The translations under genes were made by a program, and so were the position numbers. The notes under the pieces were generated by a model. That model did no database searches. It was not told the DNA's origin and worked only from the letters and a program-made list of their open reading frames with translations. Positions 7,455 through 16,423 of a stretch of DNA of 44,131 nt are shown here, one piece after another. The DNA lies in the NCBI GenBank assembly GCA_903821875.1, contig CAIJMU010000118.1, forward strand, positions 1-44,131. Reading direction: 5' to 3'. The stretch comes from an uncultured Spirochaetota bacterium (GTDB lineage: Bacteria > Spirochaetota > Spirochaetia > Treponematales > Rectinemataceae). Each line of letters opens with the position of its first letter. The first letter of the stretch is position 1.

Positions 7455-8117
7455 ATGAAAAGCACGCTTCCCCTCCCAAAACGACTTTCCACCATCCTTG
7501 AAGTCCTCGGGCCCCTCTGGCCCCGGGCCGTCCCCCTCCTTGACCACCGTAGCTGCTTTGAACTCCTGTGCGCCGTCGTACTGTCCGCTCAATGCACCGA
7601 TGACCAGGTAAACCGCGTCACACCCTCCCTCTTTGCCGCCTGGCCAGACGCGGCTGCCATGGCCGAGGCTGCCCCGGAGGCTGTCGGCCTGGTCATCCAT
7701 TCCACAGGTTTCTACCGGACCAAGGCCCTCCACCTCGTGGGGTTGTCGAAGCTCCTCCTGGAGCAGCATGGGGGGAAGGTTCCCCAATCGATGGAGGAAC
7801 TCCTCGAACTACCGGGTGTTGGCAGGAAAACGGCCAACCTCGTCCTTTCTTCCTGCTTCGGACAGCCGGGCATCATCGTCGATACCCACGTCCTCCGCGT
7901 AGCGCTCCGACTGGGGATCGAGGACAGGCGCGATCCCCTCCTCGTGGAGAAAGCCATAGCTGCAAACCTGGAAAAAGCTGGCTGGACTGCCTTTTCCCAC
8001 GCGGTCAACCGCCATGGGAAATGGGTCTGCACAGCGAGGAAACCCGGCTGCGATACCTGCCCGATAGGGGAGCTCTGCCCCAGGATCGGAGTGGAATCCC
8101 TGCCTCCCTCCCATTGA
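7455..8117 (+). CDS. nth: Endonuclease III (DNA glycosylase/AP lyase)
   Basis: Base-excision repair enzyme that removes oxidised pyrimidines and nicks abasic sites. The 220-residue product has the helix-hairpin-helix LPGVGRKTA with catalytic Lys125, catalytic Asp143 in VDTHVLR, and the C-terminal [4Fe-4S] loop with C192, C199, C202 and C208 (C-x6-C-x2-C-x5-C). Length and motif spacing are standard for Nth. The ATG at 7455 fits the family N-terminus; the GGAAGG ribosome-binding site is about 15 bases away, so an upstream GTG in the same frame (7431 or 7395) is possible. Confidence 0.95.
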   Translation: MKSTLPLPKRLSTILEVLGPLWPRAVPLLDHRSCFELLCAVVLSAQCTDDQVNRVTPSLFAAWPDAAAMAEAAPEAVGLVIHSTGFYRTKALHLVGLSKLLLEQHGGKVPQSMEELLELPGVGRKTANLVLSSCFGQPGIIVDTHVLRVALRLGIEDRRDPLLVEKAIAANLEKAGWTAFSHAVNRHGKWVCTARKPGCDTCPIGELCPRIGVESLPPSH

Positions 8118-8139
8118 AACCGAGGCTTTTCTACCTATA

Positions 8140-8481
8140 GTTCAGGGATATGTCGCCCTCGGGGTTCTCAGCCTTCCCGCAGAGTCCCATTCCCGCCTCC
8201 GCACGAAGGATGACCAGGAGGGCAAGGGCTACGAGGAGGTCATTGCAGCCCTGCGGAAAATCAAGGCCGGTTCCGATGGCATGCTCGCGGACAGCAGGGA
8301 CGTGATCAGCGAGGGTCAGGCCCTCGGCACCATGACAGAGGAAGTGGCCGGCAGCGTCGCCGAGATGGTCGAGGGAGTCCTCCGGGTCTCCTGAGCCGTG
8401 GAGAAGGTCCAGGACATGAGCCGCAGGAACCAGGAGAGCATCGACGTCCTCTTGTCAGAGGTCCACGGCTTCAAGATCTAG
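8140..8481 (+). pseudogene. Remnant of a methyl-accepting chemotaxis protein C-terminus
   Basis: This stretch fills most of the 413-base gap between nth and the molybdopterin enzyme. In frame 1 it encodes KGYEEVIAALRKIKAGSDGM, a heptad-rich segment with TEEVAGSVAEMVEGVLRVS, then an in-frame TGA (8392-8394), and resumes in the same frame as AVEKVQDMSRRNQESIDVLL and finally HGFKI followed by TAG (8479-8481). The pattern matches the last coiled-coil helix of spirochaete chemoreceptors, which often end in FK(I/V). There is no start, transmembrane part or signalling tip upstream. The 5' limit of the remnant is uncertain. An edge of recombination or deletion probably lies near 8120-8200. Confidence 0.7.
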
Positions 8482-8530
8482 CCGGGACTCCCCCGACCGA
8501 CGCCGCCAGGGCGCGAAAGGATTGCTGGTC

Positions 8531-10627
8531 ATGACACTACCCACCTTCTGCGGCAAGGACTGCGGGGGAGGCGCCTGCCCCATGCTCGCCGAGGTCGAGG
8601 GAGGGAGGGTCATCCGCACCCGGCCCAATCCCGCAGGCGCACCCTGGATCCTCCCCTGCTCCCGGGGCCTCGCCCTCGCGGCAGAACACTCCTCAGGCAA
8701 TCGTCTCCTTGCGCCCCAGGTAAGGAAAGGACCGCGCGGATCAGGGCAGTGGCGCGAGGCCGGCTGGGACGAGGCCCTGGACCTCGTTGCCTCCCGCCTC
8801 TCGGAAGTATCCGCGCGTTCGGGTCCCGATGCTGTACTGGCCCTCGCCGGAGCCGGCTCGATCGGTGCCCTCCACTCCACATCATCCCTGGCGCGGCGCT
8901 TCCTGTCCCTCGCGGGGGGCTACACCAGACTCGGCGGGAGCTACTCCAACGGAGCGGCGCGGACTGTCCTGCCCTACCTCCTCGGGCCCGAGTGGAAGAA
9001 TTCCGGCTTCGATCCCGCGACAATGAGCAAAGCCCGGATGATCGTGCTCTGGGGTGCGAACATCCTCGAAGCCCGCCTGGGCTCCGAGCTGCCCACCCGC
9101 CTCCTCGAGGCCAAGCGCCGAGGGGCTGCCATCGTGGTCATCGATCCCAGGAGGAGCCAGACGGTCGAGCGGGCCGCTACCTGGCACATCCCCTGCCGCC
9201 CGGGGACGGACACCGCCCTCATGCTCGCCCTCCTGGAGGTCCTCCTTTCGGAGGGCCTGGCACAGCGCGAGTGGGCCCAGGCACGCTCGACGGGATTCTC
9301 ACAATTGGCTGCATATGTCCTGGGGGAAGCCGACGGAAAGCGGCGCGGGCCCGAATGGGCCGAGCCGGTCACCGGCGTGCCCGCCGGGGAGATCCGCCGC
9401 CTCGCGCGCGCCTGGGCGGAGGCAAGCCCGACCATGCTCCTTCCGGGCTACTCGATACAGCGCGTACGGGGCGGGGAGGAGCCCTATCGCCTGACCCTCG
9501 CCCTCCAGCTCGCCACCGGCAATTTCGGCATTCCGGGAGGCTCCACGGGCTCGCTCAACAACCGACTCCCGACGCCCCGCGTCGGAACCATCGATCCCCT
9601 CGATGTCGAAGGAAGGCCCGAGCTCCCCGTCCTCCTCTGGCCCGATGCAATCCTGGGCGGCCGTAGTTCTGGCTTTCCCACCGACATCAAGGCAGCCCTC
9701 GTCGCAGGAGGGAACTGGCTCGGGCAGGGCGCCGATGCCGGAAAAAGCGCGAGGGCCCTCGACAGCCTCGAGTTCTCAGTCTGCCTCGAGATGTTCCCGA
9801 CCCCGACCGCAGGGCGCTGCGATGTCATCCTCCCCGTCGCCTCGCCCCTGGAAAAGGAAGACATAGGCATTCCCTGGCTCGGCAACTGGCTCAGCTACAA
9901 GAGCCGCGCAGTCCCGCCCGCCGGACTGGCGCGGAGCGACTATGACATCTATGCGGATCTCGCCGCTCGCATGGGCTTTGGTGAAGCCTTTACCGAAGGG
10001 AGGGGAGAGGCTGCCTGGATCGAGGCCTTCCTGAAGGACTCCGAGATTCCCGATCCTGCTGCCTTCAGGAAGAGTGGCTTCTATCTCGCGCCTGAGCAGG
10101 AGCGCGTGGGCCTGGCGGACTTTGCCCGCGATCCTGTGGCTCATCCCCTGGGAACGCCCTCGGGCAGGGTCGAACTCGCCTCGGCACCCTGGGCGCGCGA
10201 CACAGGAGGAAACCCGATTCCCCAGTGGGAGGGCCCAGCCGCCCTGCCCTGCGAAGAGGGGGAACTCTTGCTCGTAACTCCCAAGGTCGCTGCCCGCACC
10301 CATTCACAGGGCGGAGATCCCGCCTCGGTCGCCGCTTCGGGCGGCCACTTCCTCTGTCTCCATCCCGACGACGCCTCTGAGCGCGGGCTCGGCGAGGGCG
10401 ACCTGGCCAGGCTCTCGAACGCGACGGGGGCGACCAGGATCAGGTGCAGACTGGACGGCAGCATCATGCGGGGGGTCGCCTGCCTCCCCGAAGGGACCTG
10501 GCTTCCCGAGGATACCGCCAACTATGAGGATTCGGGGTCGCCCAACGCGCTGACCTCGACAGTCGACCATGGCCCCGCCAGGGCGGCATCGATGCACGGC
10601 CTCCGGGTCCGCGTCGGGCGCGCCTGA
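8531..10627 (+). CDS. Molybdopterin-dependent oxidoreductase (DMSO reductase/MopB family), stand-alone catalytic subunit
   Basis: The 698-residue product has the N-terminal [4Fe-4S] site of the family, CGKDCGGGAC (C7, C11, C16) with a fourth cysteine at C43. The molybdopterin guanine dinucleotide domains follow: GGSYSNGAA, where a serine would be the molybdenum ligand as in DMSO reductases, then VLWGANILE, VVIDPRRSQT and PCRPGTDTALM. The C-terminal MopB domain contains HPDDASERGLGEGDLARLSN. There is no Tat signal, so it is probably cytoplasmic. No Fe-S or membrane-anchor subunit lies beside it. I chose the ATG at 8531, about 10 bases after AAAGGA, over the TTG at 8522. The substrate is unknown (S- or N-oxide, formate, thiosulfate and polysulfide remain possible). 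Confidence 0.85.
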   Translation: MTLPTFCGKDCGGGACPMLAEVEGGRVIRTRPNPAGAPWILPCSRGLALAAEHSSGNRLLAPQVRKGPRGSGQWREAGWDEALDLVASRLSEVSARSGPDAVLALAGAGSIGALHSTSSLARRFLSLAGGYTRLGGSYSNGAARTVLPYLLGPEWKNSGFDPATMSKARMIVLWGANILEARLGSELPTRLLEAKRRGAAIVVIDPRRSQTVERAATWHIPCRPGTDTALMLALLEVLLSEGLAQREWAQARSTGFSQLAAYVLGEADGKRRGPEWAEPVTGVPAGEIRRLARAWAEASPTMLLPGYSIQRVRGGEEPYRLTLALQLATGNFGIPGGSTGSLNNRLPTPRVGTIDPLDVEGRPELPVLLWPDAILGGRSSGFPTDIKAALVAGGNWLGQGADAGKSARALDSLEFSVCLEMFPTPTAGRCDVILPVASPLEKEDIGIPWLGNWLSYKSRAVPPAGLARSDYDIYADLAARMGFGEAFTEGRGEAAWIEAFLKDSEIPDPAAFRKSGFYLAPEQERVGLADFARDPVAHPLGTPSGRVELASAPWARDTGGNPIPQWEGPAALPCEEGELLLVTPKVAARTHSQGGDPASVAASGGHFLCLHPDDASERGLGEGDLARLSNATGATRIRCRLDGSIMRGVACLPEGTWLPEDTANYEDSGSPNALTSTVDHGPARAASMHGLRVRVGRA

Positions 10628-10671
10628 ATGGATTCGGGCGCCTGGAACCCCAACGGGCAAGGGGGACCACC

Positions 10672-10699
10672 TTGACTAGATTGTCTATGGTGCTATAGT
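10672..10699 (+). promoter_or_regulatory. Sigma-70-type promoter of the peptide-uptake operon
   Basis: TTGACT (10672-10677), a 16-nt spacer, then TATAGT (10694-10699), followed by a leader of about 70 nt to the start of the substrate-binding protein. It lies 45 bases after the molybdopterin gene stop. It is the strongest-looking promoter in the window. Confidence 0.75.
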
Positions 10700-10774
10700 G
10701 GCGCCTCCCAATAGCTGTATGCGGCGCAGTGATGTCCGCCTTCTGGATTCGATCCGGAAAGATCGAAAGGAGCA

Positions 10775-12367
10775 ATGATGATGACTATTGCCAAGACAAG
10801 GCTCGGGGTGGCGCTCGCGCTTGTCCTCGCGGCCGGCACGGCCTTCGCGGCCAACGACTATGTGAAGATCGCCTTCACCAGCGACCCCGGCACGGCCGAT
10901 TCGCAGTTGACCACGGACTGGTATGCCATTCCGCTGAACATCTATGACCGGCTCGTCGAGGCCCAGACCACCAAACCGGGCGTCTCCGAGCTCGTCCCCG
11001 GCCTCGCTGAAAAGTGGACCCCCTCCGCCGACGGCCTCACCTACACCTTCAACCTGCGAAAGGGTGTGAAATTCTCCAATGGCGAGACCTTCAAGGCCGA
11101 CGATGTACTGTTTACCTTCGACCGCATGCTCAATCCCGCCACCAAGGCCCTCAACACCGACTTCCTCGACATGATCGCGGGTGCCTCGGACAGGATGGCC
11201 GGCAAGGCCGACTCGGTAAGCGGCATCAAGGTCGTCGACGACTACACGATCAAGATCACCCTCGCCAAGCCCTTCGCTCCCTTTATCGCCAACCTCGCCA
11301 CCCCAGCTGGCTCGATCTACAACCGCAAGGCGACACTTGCCGCCGGCGACCAGTTTGGCATCGACCCCAAGAAGACCGTCGGCACGGGCGCCTTCACCCT
11401 CGAGTCCTGGGTCGTGAACGACAACATCCAGCTCAAGGCCAATCCCTCCTACTTCCGCGGCAAGCCCACGCTCGGCGGCATCGACATCAAGATCTCCCCC
11501 GATGCGAACACCCAGCGCATGCAGTTCGAGAACGGCGAGCTTGACGTCCTGGACCTCGACAACGCCACCTCGCAGATCCCCTACTTCCTTGGGGATGCCA
11601 AGTGGAAGTCCCAGATCGCCAGCGGCCCCCGCGTCGGCATCTACTATTACGCGCTCAACGAGAGCATCAAACCCCTCGACAACGTCAACATCCGCAAGGC
11701 CCTCCAGATGGCCATCGATCGCAAGACCATCCTGGACAAGCTCTACAACGGCAGGGGCGCCCTCGAGAACGGCATCTTCCCGAAGGGCCTCCTCGGCAAC
11801 AATCCCAAGCTCCCGGTCATTCCCTACGACCCGAAAAAGGCCAAGGACATGATCGCCAAGGCTGGATTTCCGGACGGCTTTGACATGGAGATCGCCCAGG
11901 TCACCGACAGTCCCTCGACCCTCAAGATCAACGAGGCCGTGCAGGCCATGCTCGCCGAAGTCGGCGTGCGCGTGAAGATCACGCAGATGGATTCCGCCAG
12001 CTACTTCGCGACCCGCAAGGAAGGCAAGCTCCCAGCCTACGAGTCGAGCTGGTCCGCCGACTACAACGACCCCGACAACTTCATCTACACCTTCTTCTCG
12101 GAGAAGAACACCGTCGCGCGTTCCTACAACTACGGGAACAAGGACGTCTTCGCCAAACTCGAATCCACCCGGACCATGACCGACCAGGCCAAGCGCATGT
12201 CGATCTACCAGGCCCTCGAGAAGACCATCGTCCAGGACGATGCCGCCTGGATTCCCCTCTTCTCCCTCGAGCACCTCTTCGTGCTCCAGCCCAGGGTCAA
12301 GAACTTCAAGGTCTCCTGGAACGGCTGGAGCGACATGCCCTATTTCGGAATAACGCTTACCAAGTAA
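10775..12367 (+). CDS. Peptide ABC transporter substrate-binding protein (family 5)
   Basis: Periplasmic peptide-capturing lipoprotein-like or soluble receptor of the Opp/Dpp type. The 530-residue product starts with a signal peptide (hydrophobic stretch ending TAFAAND, no lipobox cysteine), so it is probably soluble. Typical SBP_bac_5 blocks follow: the early Y-x-x-L-V-E block, LAEKWTPSADGLTYTFNLR near residue 75, VKFSNGETFKADDVLFTFDR, and NVNIRKALQMAIDR near residue 305. The start has AAGGAG six bases upstream. It is the first gene of the long plus-strand run and is separated from the permease by a 111-nt hairpin region, which may favour a higher level of receptor than permease. Ligand specificity is inferred from the peptidases downstream. 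Confidence 0.93.
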   Translation: MMMTIAKTRLGVALALVLAAGTAFAANDYVKIAFTSDPGTADSQLTTDWYAIPLNIYDRLVEAQTTKPGVSELVPGLAEKWTPSADGLTYTFNLRKGVKFSNGETFKADDVLFTFDRMLNPATKALNTDFLDMIAGASDRMAGKADSVSGIKVVDDYTIKITLAKPFAPFIANLATPAGSIYNRKATLAAGDQFGIDPKKTVGTGAFTLESWVVNDNIQLKANPSYFRGKPTLGGIDIKISPDANTQRMQFENGELDVLDLDNATSQIPYFLGDAKWKSQIASGPRVGIYYYALNESIKPLDNVNIRKALQMAIDRKTILDKLYNGRGALENGIFPKGLLGNNPKLPVIPYDPKKAKDMIAKAGFPDGFDMEIAQVTDSPSTLKINEAVQAMLAEVGVRVKITQMDSASYFATRKEGKLPAYESSWSADYNDPDNFIYTFFSEKNTVARSYNYGNKDVFAKLESTRTMTDQAKRMSIYQALEKTIVQDDAAWIPLFSLEHLFVLQPRVKNFKVSWNGWSDMPYFGITLTK

Positions 12368-12378
12368 GAAAGACTGAA

Positions 12379-12447
12379 GAAAGCCAGCAACGCAGGGCAG
12401 GCGGAGGAGCGCGGGAAACACCGTCTCCGAGCCTCCCTGCGGCTTTC
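12379..12447 (+). promoter_or_regulatory. Intercistronic hairpin between receptor and permease genes
   Basis: GAAAGCC (12379-12385) pairs with GGCTTTC (12441-12447), GCAGGG (12392-12397) with CCCTGC (12435-12440), and CGGAG (12402-12406) with CTCCG (12425-12429). There is one 6-nt bulge and no U-tract. Such hairpins after binding-protein genes usually stabilise the upstream message or reduce read-through. Confidence 0.65.
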
Positions 12448-12478
12448 TACCCTCCATTCCTGAACAGGGAGCCGACTG

Positions 12479-13417
12479 TTGGGCAGATACATCATCAAGA
12501 AGCTCCTCATCTCCATCCCGGTGATGTTCGGCATAATGCTGACGACCTTTTTCCTCCTCAACGTGATTCCCGGCGATCCCATCGCCCTCATGATGAAGGA
12601 TCACATCAGCGTCGATGTCGTCGCACGGGTGCGCGCCCAGATGCACCTCGATGACCCGGTCTTCATCCGCTTCTTCCGCTTCCTCGGAGGCGCCCTCCAC
12701 GGTGACTTCGGCATTTCCTACAAGCTCAACCGGCCCGTCTCCTACCTCCTGGCTACGGCCTTTCCCAACACCCTCGCCCTCGCCCTTTCGGCTGCCCTCG
12801 TATCCTGGATCATTGGCATCCCGGCAGGCATACTTTCGGCGGTCAAACGCTACTCCCTCGTCGACAACTTCTTCATGGGCTTCTCGGTCCTCGGCGTCTC
12901 CATGCCGGTGTTCTGGACCGGACTCCTCTTCCAGTACATCTTCTCGCTCAAGCTCCATCTGCTTCCTGTGGCAGGCTTCAAGGGACCCCTCTATCTCATC
13001 ATGCCGGCCATCGTGCTCGGCTGGAGTTCGGCCGGCACCATCGCACGCCTGACGCGCTCGAGCCTCCTTGAGGTCATGCGCAACGACTACATCCGCACCG
13101 CCCGCGCCAAGGGGCTGCGCGAGATCGCCGTGGTCGTCAGGCACGCGCTCAAGAACTCGATGCTGCCCGTCGTCACAGTGATGGCACTCCAGGTCTCGGG
13201 CCTCCTGTCCGGCGCGGTGATCACCGAGAGCGTCTTCGGGATTCCCGGCGTCGGGCGCATCGCCGTCAACGCCATCCAGAACCGGGACATGCCCCTCCTC
13301 CAGGGTTCGGTAGTCCTCACCACCTTCCTCGTCATCATCGGAAACCTCACGGCGGATATCGTCTATTCATGGCTCGATCCCCGCATCAGATACGGAAACC
13401 CGGAGGGCAAGAAATGA
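12479..13417 (+). CDS. dppB: Peptide ABC transporter permease, DppB type
   Basis: Inner-membrane half of the peptide channel. The 312-residue product begins MGRYIIKKLLISIPVMFGIM, the standard DppB/OppB start, then shows IPGDPIALMM, six predicted membrane spans and the EAA loop near residues 200-220 (YIRTARAKGLREIAVVVRHA), which contacts the ATPases. The start codon is TTG with AGGGAG seven bases upstream; no ATG fits the N-terminus. It overlaps the next permease by 4 nt (ATGA). Confidence 0.95.
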   Translation: MGRYIIKKLLISIPVMFGIMLTTFFLLNVIPGDPIALMMKDHISVDVVARVRAQMHLDDPVFIRFFRFLGGALHGDFGISYKLNRPVSYLLATAFPNTLALALSAALVSWIIGIPAGILSAVKRYSLVDNFFMGFSVLGVSMPVFWTGLLFQYIFSLKLHLLPVAGFKGPLYLIMPAIVLGWSSAGTIARLTRSSLLEVMRNDYIRTARAKGLREIAVVVRHALKNSMLPVVTVMALQVSGLLSGAVITESVFGIPGVGRIAVNAIQNRDMPLLQGSVVLTTFLVIIGNLTADIVYSWLDPRIRYGNPEGKK

Positions 13418-14298
13418 GCGATCTCACGCTCGGGCCGGAAGTGGCCCAGACGCTTCCCGAGCCCGTCTGGAAGGAAATCGTCGCGGCCTTCGCGCGGAAC
13501 CGCCTTGCGGTCGTGGGCCTCGGGATACTCCTCATAGTTGCCTTTGTCGCCCTGGCCGCACCCCTTCTGGCGCCCTACGATCCCTACAAGGTCAAGCTGG
13601 GCGAGCAGTTCCTGAATCCGAGCTGGAATCATCCCATAGGCACGGACATGTTCGGCCGCGACGTCTTTTCGAGGATACTCTACGGGACGCGGATCTCCCT
13701 CCTCATCGGCCTCGTGCCGACCCTCATATCCATGACGATCGGCGTCATCCTGGGCCTGGTCTCGGGCTACTTCGGCAGGCGCGTGGACTTCCTCATCATG
13801 ATGCTCGCAGACATGGTGCTGTCCTTCCCTTCCCTCCTCCTGGCCATGATCGTCATGTACACCCTCGGCGCGAGCCTCCTCAACATCTTCATAGCCCTGA
13901 GCGCCGTCGGCTGGGCGGGTACGGCCCGCGTCGTGCGCGCCCAGACCCTCGCCCTCAAGAACAAGGAGTTCATCGAGGCCTCGAGGGCGATCGGGACCAA
14001 GGACATCGCGATCATGCTGAAGCATATCCTGCCCAACTGTCTGCCCCAGCTTCTTGTGCTCTTCACGCTCAACATTCCGGACTCGATCCTCTCCGAGGCG
14101 AGCCTGAGTTTCCTCGGCATCGGCGCCCAGCCTCCAGCTGCCAGCTGGGGACTCATGGTCGCAGGCGGGAGGGAGTTCCTCTTCAACGCGCCCTGGGTCG
14201 CGATAGCCCCCGGCATCGCGATCCTCATAACTGTGTTGGCCTTCAATTTCCTGGGCGATGGCCTCCGCGATGCCCTCGATCCCTACCTGAAATCATGA
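13414..14298 (+). CDS. dppC: Peptide ABC transporter permease, DppC type
   Basis: Second channel subunit. The 294-residue product has the OppC N-terminal motif FARNRLAVVGLGIL before the first span, then LAPYDPYK, HPIGTDMFGRDVFSRILYG (a hallmark of DppC/OppC), an EAA loop EFIEASRAIGTKDIAIMLKH, and the ending GDGLRDALDPYLK. The start at 13414 has GGAGGG upstream and overlaps the dppB stop (ATGA). It is probably translated in coupling with dppB. Confidence 0.96.
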   Translation: MSDLTLGPEVAQTLPEPVWKEIVAAFARNRLAVVGLGILLIVAFVALAAPLLAPYDPYKVKLGEQFLNPSWNHPIGTDMFGRDVFSRILYGTRISLLIGLVPTLISMTIGVILGLVSGYFGRRVDFLIMMLADMVLSFPSLLLAMIVMYTLGASLLNIFIALSAVGWAGTARVVRAQTLALKNKEFIEASRAIGTKDIAIMLKHILPNCLPQLLVLFTLNIPDSILSEASLSFLGIGAQPPAASWGLMVAGGREFLFNAPWVAIAPGIAILITVLAFNFLGDGLRDALDPYLKS

Positions 14299-14314
14299 CG
14301 GACGGGGTGACACC

Positions 14315-15370
14315 GTGAGCGATACGCAGGGCGATACGCGCCGCGAAACAGCTGGCCTCCTCGAGATACAGGGGCTCAAGACCCAGTTCAGGACCCGGCG
14401 CGGCGTCGTTCCCGCAGTCGACGATGTCAGCGTCTCCGTGGGCCGGGGCGAGGTGGTCGGCATCGTCGGCGAATCGGGCTGTGGCAAGAGCGTCACTTCC
14501 CTCTCCCTCCTTGGACTCGTCACCCACCCGGGCAAGGTGGTGGGTGGCAGCGCGCTCTTTGACGGCGTGGACCTACTTACCCTCGACAACAAAGGCATCC
14601 GCGCCATACGGGGCAGGGACATCTCCATGATCTTCCAGGAGCCGATGACCAGTCTCAACCCGGTGTATACCGTCGGCCAGCAGGTCTCTGAATGCCTCCG
14701 GAGCCATGCCTCGGGCGTGAGCCGGAAGGCTGCGCGCGCCTCCGTAGAAGAGATGTTCGAGATGGTCGGAATACCCGAGCCCAGGGCGCGCCTCGACGCC
14801 TGGCCACACCAGCTCTCCGGCGGCCTCAGGCAGCGCGTGATGATCGCGATGGCCCTCATCTGCAAGCCGAAGCTCCTCATCGCCGACGAGCCCACCACCG
14901 CCCTGGACGTCACCATCGAAGCCCAGATCCTCGCGCTCATGAAAGACCTGCGCCGTGACACGGGTACCGCCATCATGCTGATTTCGCACAACCTGGGCGT
15001 CATCGCCGAGACCTGCGACCGTGTCTACGTCATGTACGCAGGGAGGGTGATGGAGGAGGCGGAGGTCTTCGAGCTCTTCGATTCCCCGACCCATCCCTAT
15101 ACCAGGGGCCTGTTGGCCTCCATGCCGCGTATCGGTGGCGAGAGGGGCCCGAGGAAGCCCCTCTACTCGATCAGGGGCAACGTTCCCGACATGCAGCAGC
15201 TGCCCAAGGGCTGCAGGTTCGCTCCCAGATGTGATTTCGCGATGGCCCGCTGTGTCGAAAGCGAGCCGCCCCTCCTTGATGCAAGCCACGCCACGGGCAA
15301 CCCGGGAGGGAAGCCGCACCTGTCGCGCTGCTGGCTCGCCGAAGCCAGCGGCGCTGGAGGCCAGCAATGA
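14315..15370 (+). CDS. dppD: Peptide ABC transporter ATPase, DppD type
   Basis: One of two ATP-hydrolysing subunits. The 351-residue product has Walker A GESGCGKS, a Q-loop in MIFQEPMTSLNP, signature LSGGLRQRVMIAMAL, Walker B LLIADEPTTALDVT and the switch histidine in LISHNLGV. The C-terminal oligopeptide-transporter extension includes TRGLLASMPR and the cysteine pattern CRFAPRCDFAMARC, seen in Dpp/Opp ATPases that can bind an Fe-S cluster. The start is GTG, 16 nt after dppC; the stop overlaps dppF by 4 nt. Confidence 0.95.
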   Translation: MSDTQGDTRRETAGLLEIQGLKTQFRTRRGVVPAVDDVSVSVGRGEVVGIVGESGCGKSVTSLSLLGLVTHPGKVVGGSALFDGVDLLTLDNKGIRAIRGRDISMIFQEPMTSLNPVYTVGQQVSECLRSHASGVSRKAARASVEEMFEMVGIPEPRARLDAWPHQLSGGLRQRVMIAMALICKPKLLIADEPTTALDVTIEAQILALMKDLRRDTGTAIMLISHNLGVIAETCDRVYVMYAGRVMEEAEVFELFDSPTHPYTRGLLASMPRIGGERGPRKPLYSIRGNVPDMQQLPKGCRFAPRCDFAMARCVESEPPLLDASHATGNPGGKPHLSRCWLAEASGAGGQQ

Positions 15371-16350
15371 GCGGCGCACTCGTCGAAGCGCGGGCTCTGA
15401 CAAAGCTCTTCTCCGTCGGGGACGGGATGTTCAGGAAGTCAGGAGCCACGATCCGGGCCGTCGACGGGGTCGACCTCGACATCCGCGAGCGCGAGACCCT
15501 GGCCTGTGTCGGGGAATCGGGCTCGGGCAAGAGCACCCTTGGCAGGCTGCTGATCCGATTAATTGAACCTAGTTCCGGCTCGCTTTCCTTCGGGGGGAAT
15601 GACCTCCTGGCCCTCGGAAGCCGTGCGCTGCGGCAGAGGAAGCGGGACATGCAGATCATCTTCCAGGATCCCTATGCCTGTCTCAACCCCAGGATGCGGG
15701 TCGAGGACATCATCGCCGAGCCCCTGGTGTCGCACGATGTGGGCAGGGGAAAATCCGAGCGGCGCGACCGCGTGGCCGCCCTCATGGACCTCGTGGGCCT
15801 CAACCGGGGCTTCATGTCGCGCTATCCCCACATGTTCTCGGGTGGCCAGCGGCAGCGCATCGGAATTGCGCGGGCCCTCGCCCTCGACCCGAAGTTCATC
15901 GTCTGCGACGAGCCTGTCTCGGCCCTCGACGTCTCCATCCAGGCCCAGGTCCTCAACCTCCTCGAGGAACTCAAGGAAAAGAAGAAGCTCACCTACTTCT
16001 TCATCTCCCATGACCTCTCCGTCGTGCGCCACGTCTCCGACTCGGTCTGCGTGATGTTCCTCGGCAAGGTCATGGAATCGGGCCCCACCGCGGAGGTCTA
16101 CGCGAAGCCCCTCCACCCCTACACGATGTTCCTCGTCTCTGCGGCACCGCGCCCCGATCCTCGCCAGCGCTTTGTGGAAAAGCCCATCCTCCAGGGCGAG
16201 ATCCCCAGCCCCGTGAACCCTCCCTCGGGCTGCAGGTTTCGCACACGCTGCCCCTTCGCCGCTCCACTTTGCGCCGAGATCGAGCCTCCGCTCGCAGGCA
16301 GGGGTCCGGATGACGAGCGCAGGGTTGCCTGCCACTTTCCGCGGGCCTGA
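15367..16350 (+). CDS. dppF: Peptide ABC transporter ATPase, DppF type
   Basis: Partner ATPase. The 327-residue product has Walker A GESGSGKST, MQIIFQDPYACLNPRM, signature FSGGQRQRIGIARAL, Walker B FIVCDEPVSALDVS and switch histidine FISHDLSVV. The C-terminal extension carries the CRFRTRCPFAAPLC cysteines. It overlaps dppD (ATGA). With dppD it forms the heterodimeric motor expected for dipeptide/oligopeptide importers. Confidence 0.95.
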   Translation: MSGALVEARALTKLFSVGDGMFRKSGATIRAVDGVDLDIRERETLACVGESGSGKSTLGRLLIRLIEPSSGSLSFGGNDLLALGSRALRQRKRDMQIIFQDPYACLNPRMRVEDIIAEPLVSHDVGRGKSERRDRVAALMDLVGLNRGFMSRYPHMFSGGQRQRIGIARALALDPKFIVCDEPVSALDVSIQAQVLNLLEELKEKKKLTYFFISHDLSVVRHVSDSVCVMFLGKVMESGPTAEVYAKPLHPYTMFLVSAAPRPDPRQRFVEKPILQGEIPSPVNPPSGCRFRTRCPFAAPLCAEIEPPLAGRGPDDERRVACHFPRA

Positions 16351-16423
16351 AACAAGGCTCGGGCCGGGCTCCGCTTGAGGCTCAAAACAGGGTGCCCAGA
16401 CAGGGCCAGAAAAGGAGAACGCC

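Noticed and set aside
10685-13144. 819-codon open frame on the minus strand opposite the binding protein and permease
   Set aside because: It lies antisense to two clearly recognised genes, is full of Asp/Glu/Gly/His typical of reverse-frame reading of GC-rich genes, and matches no family.
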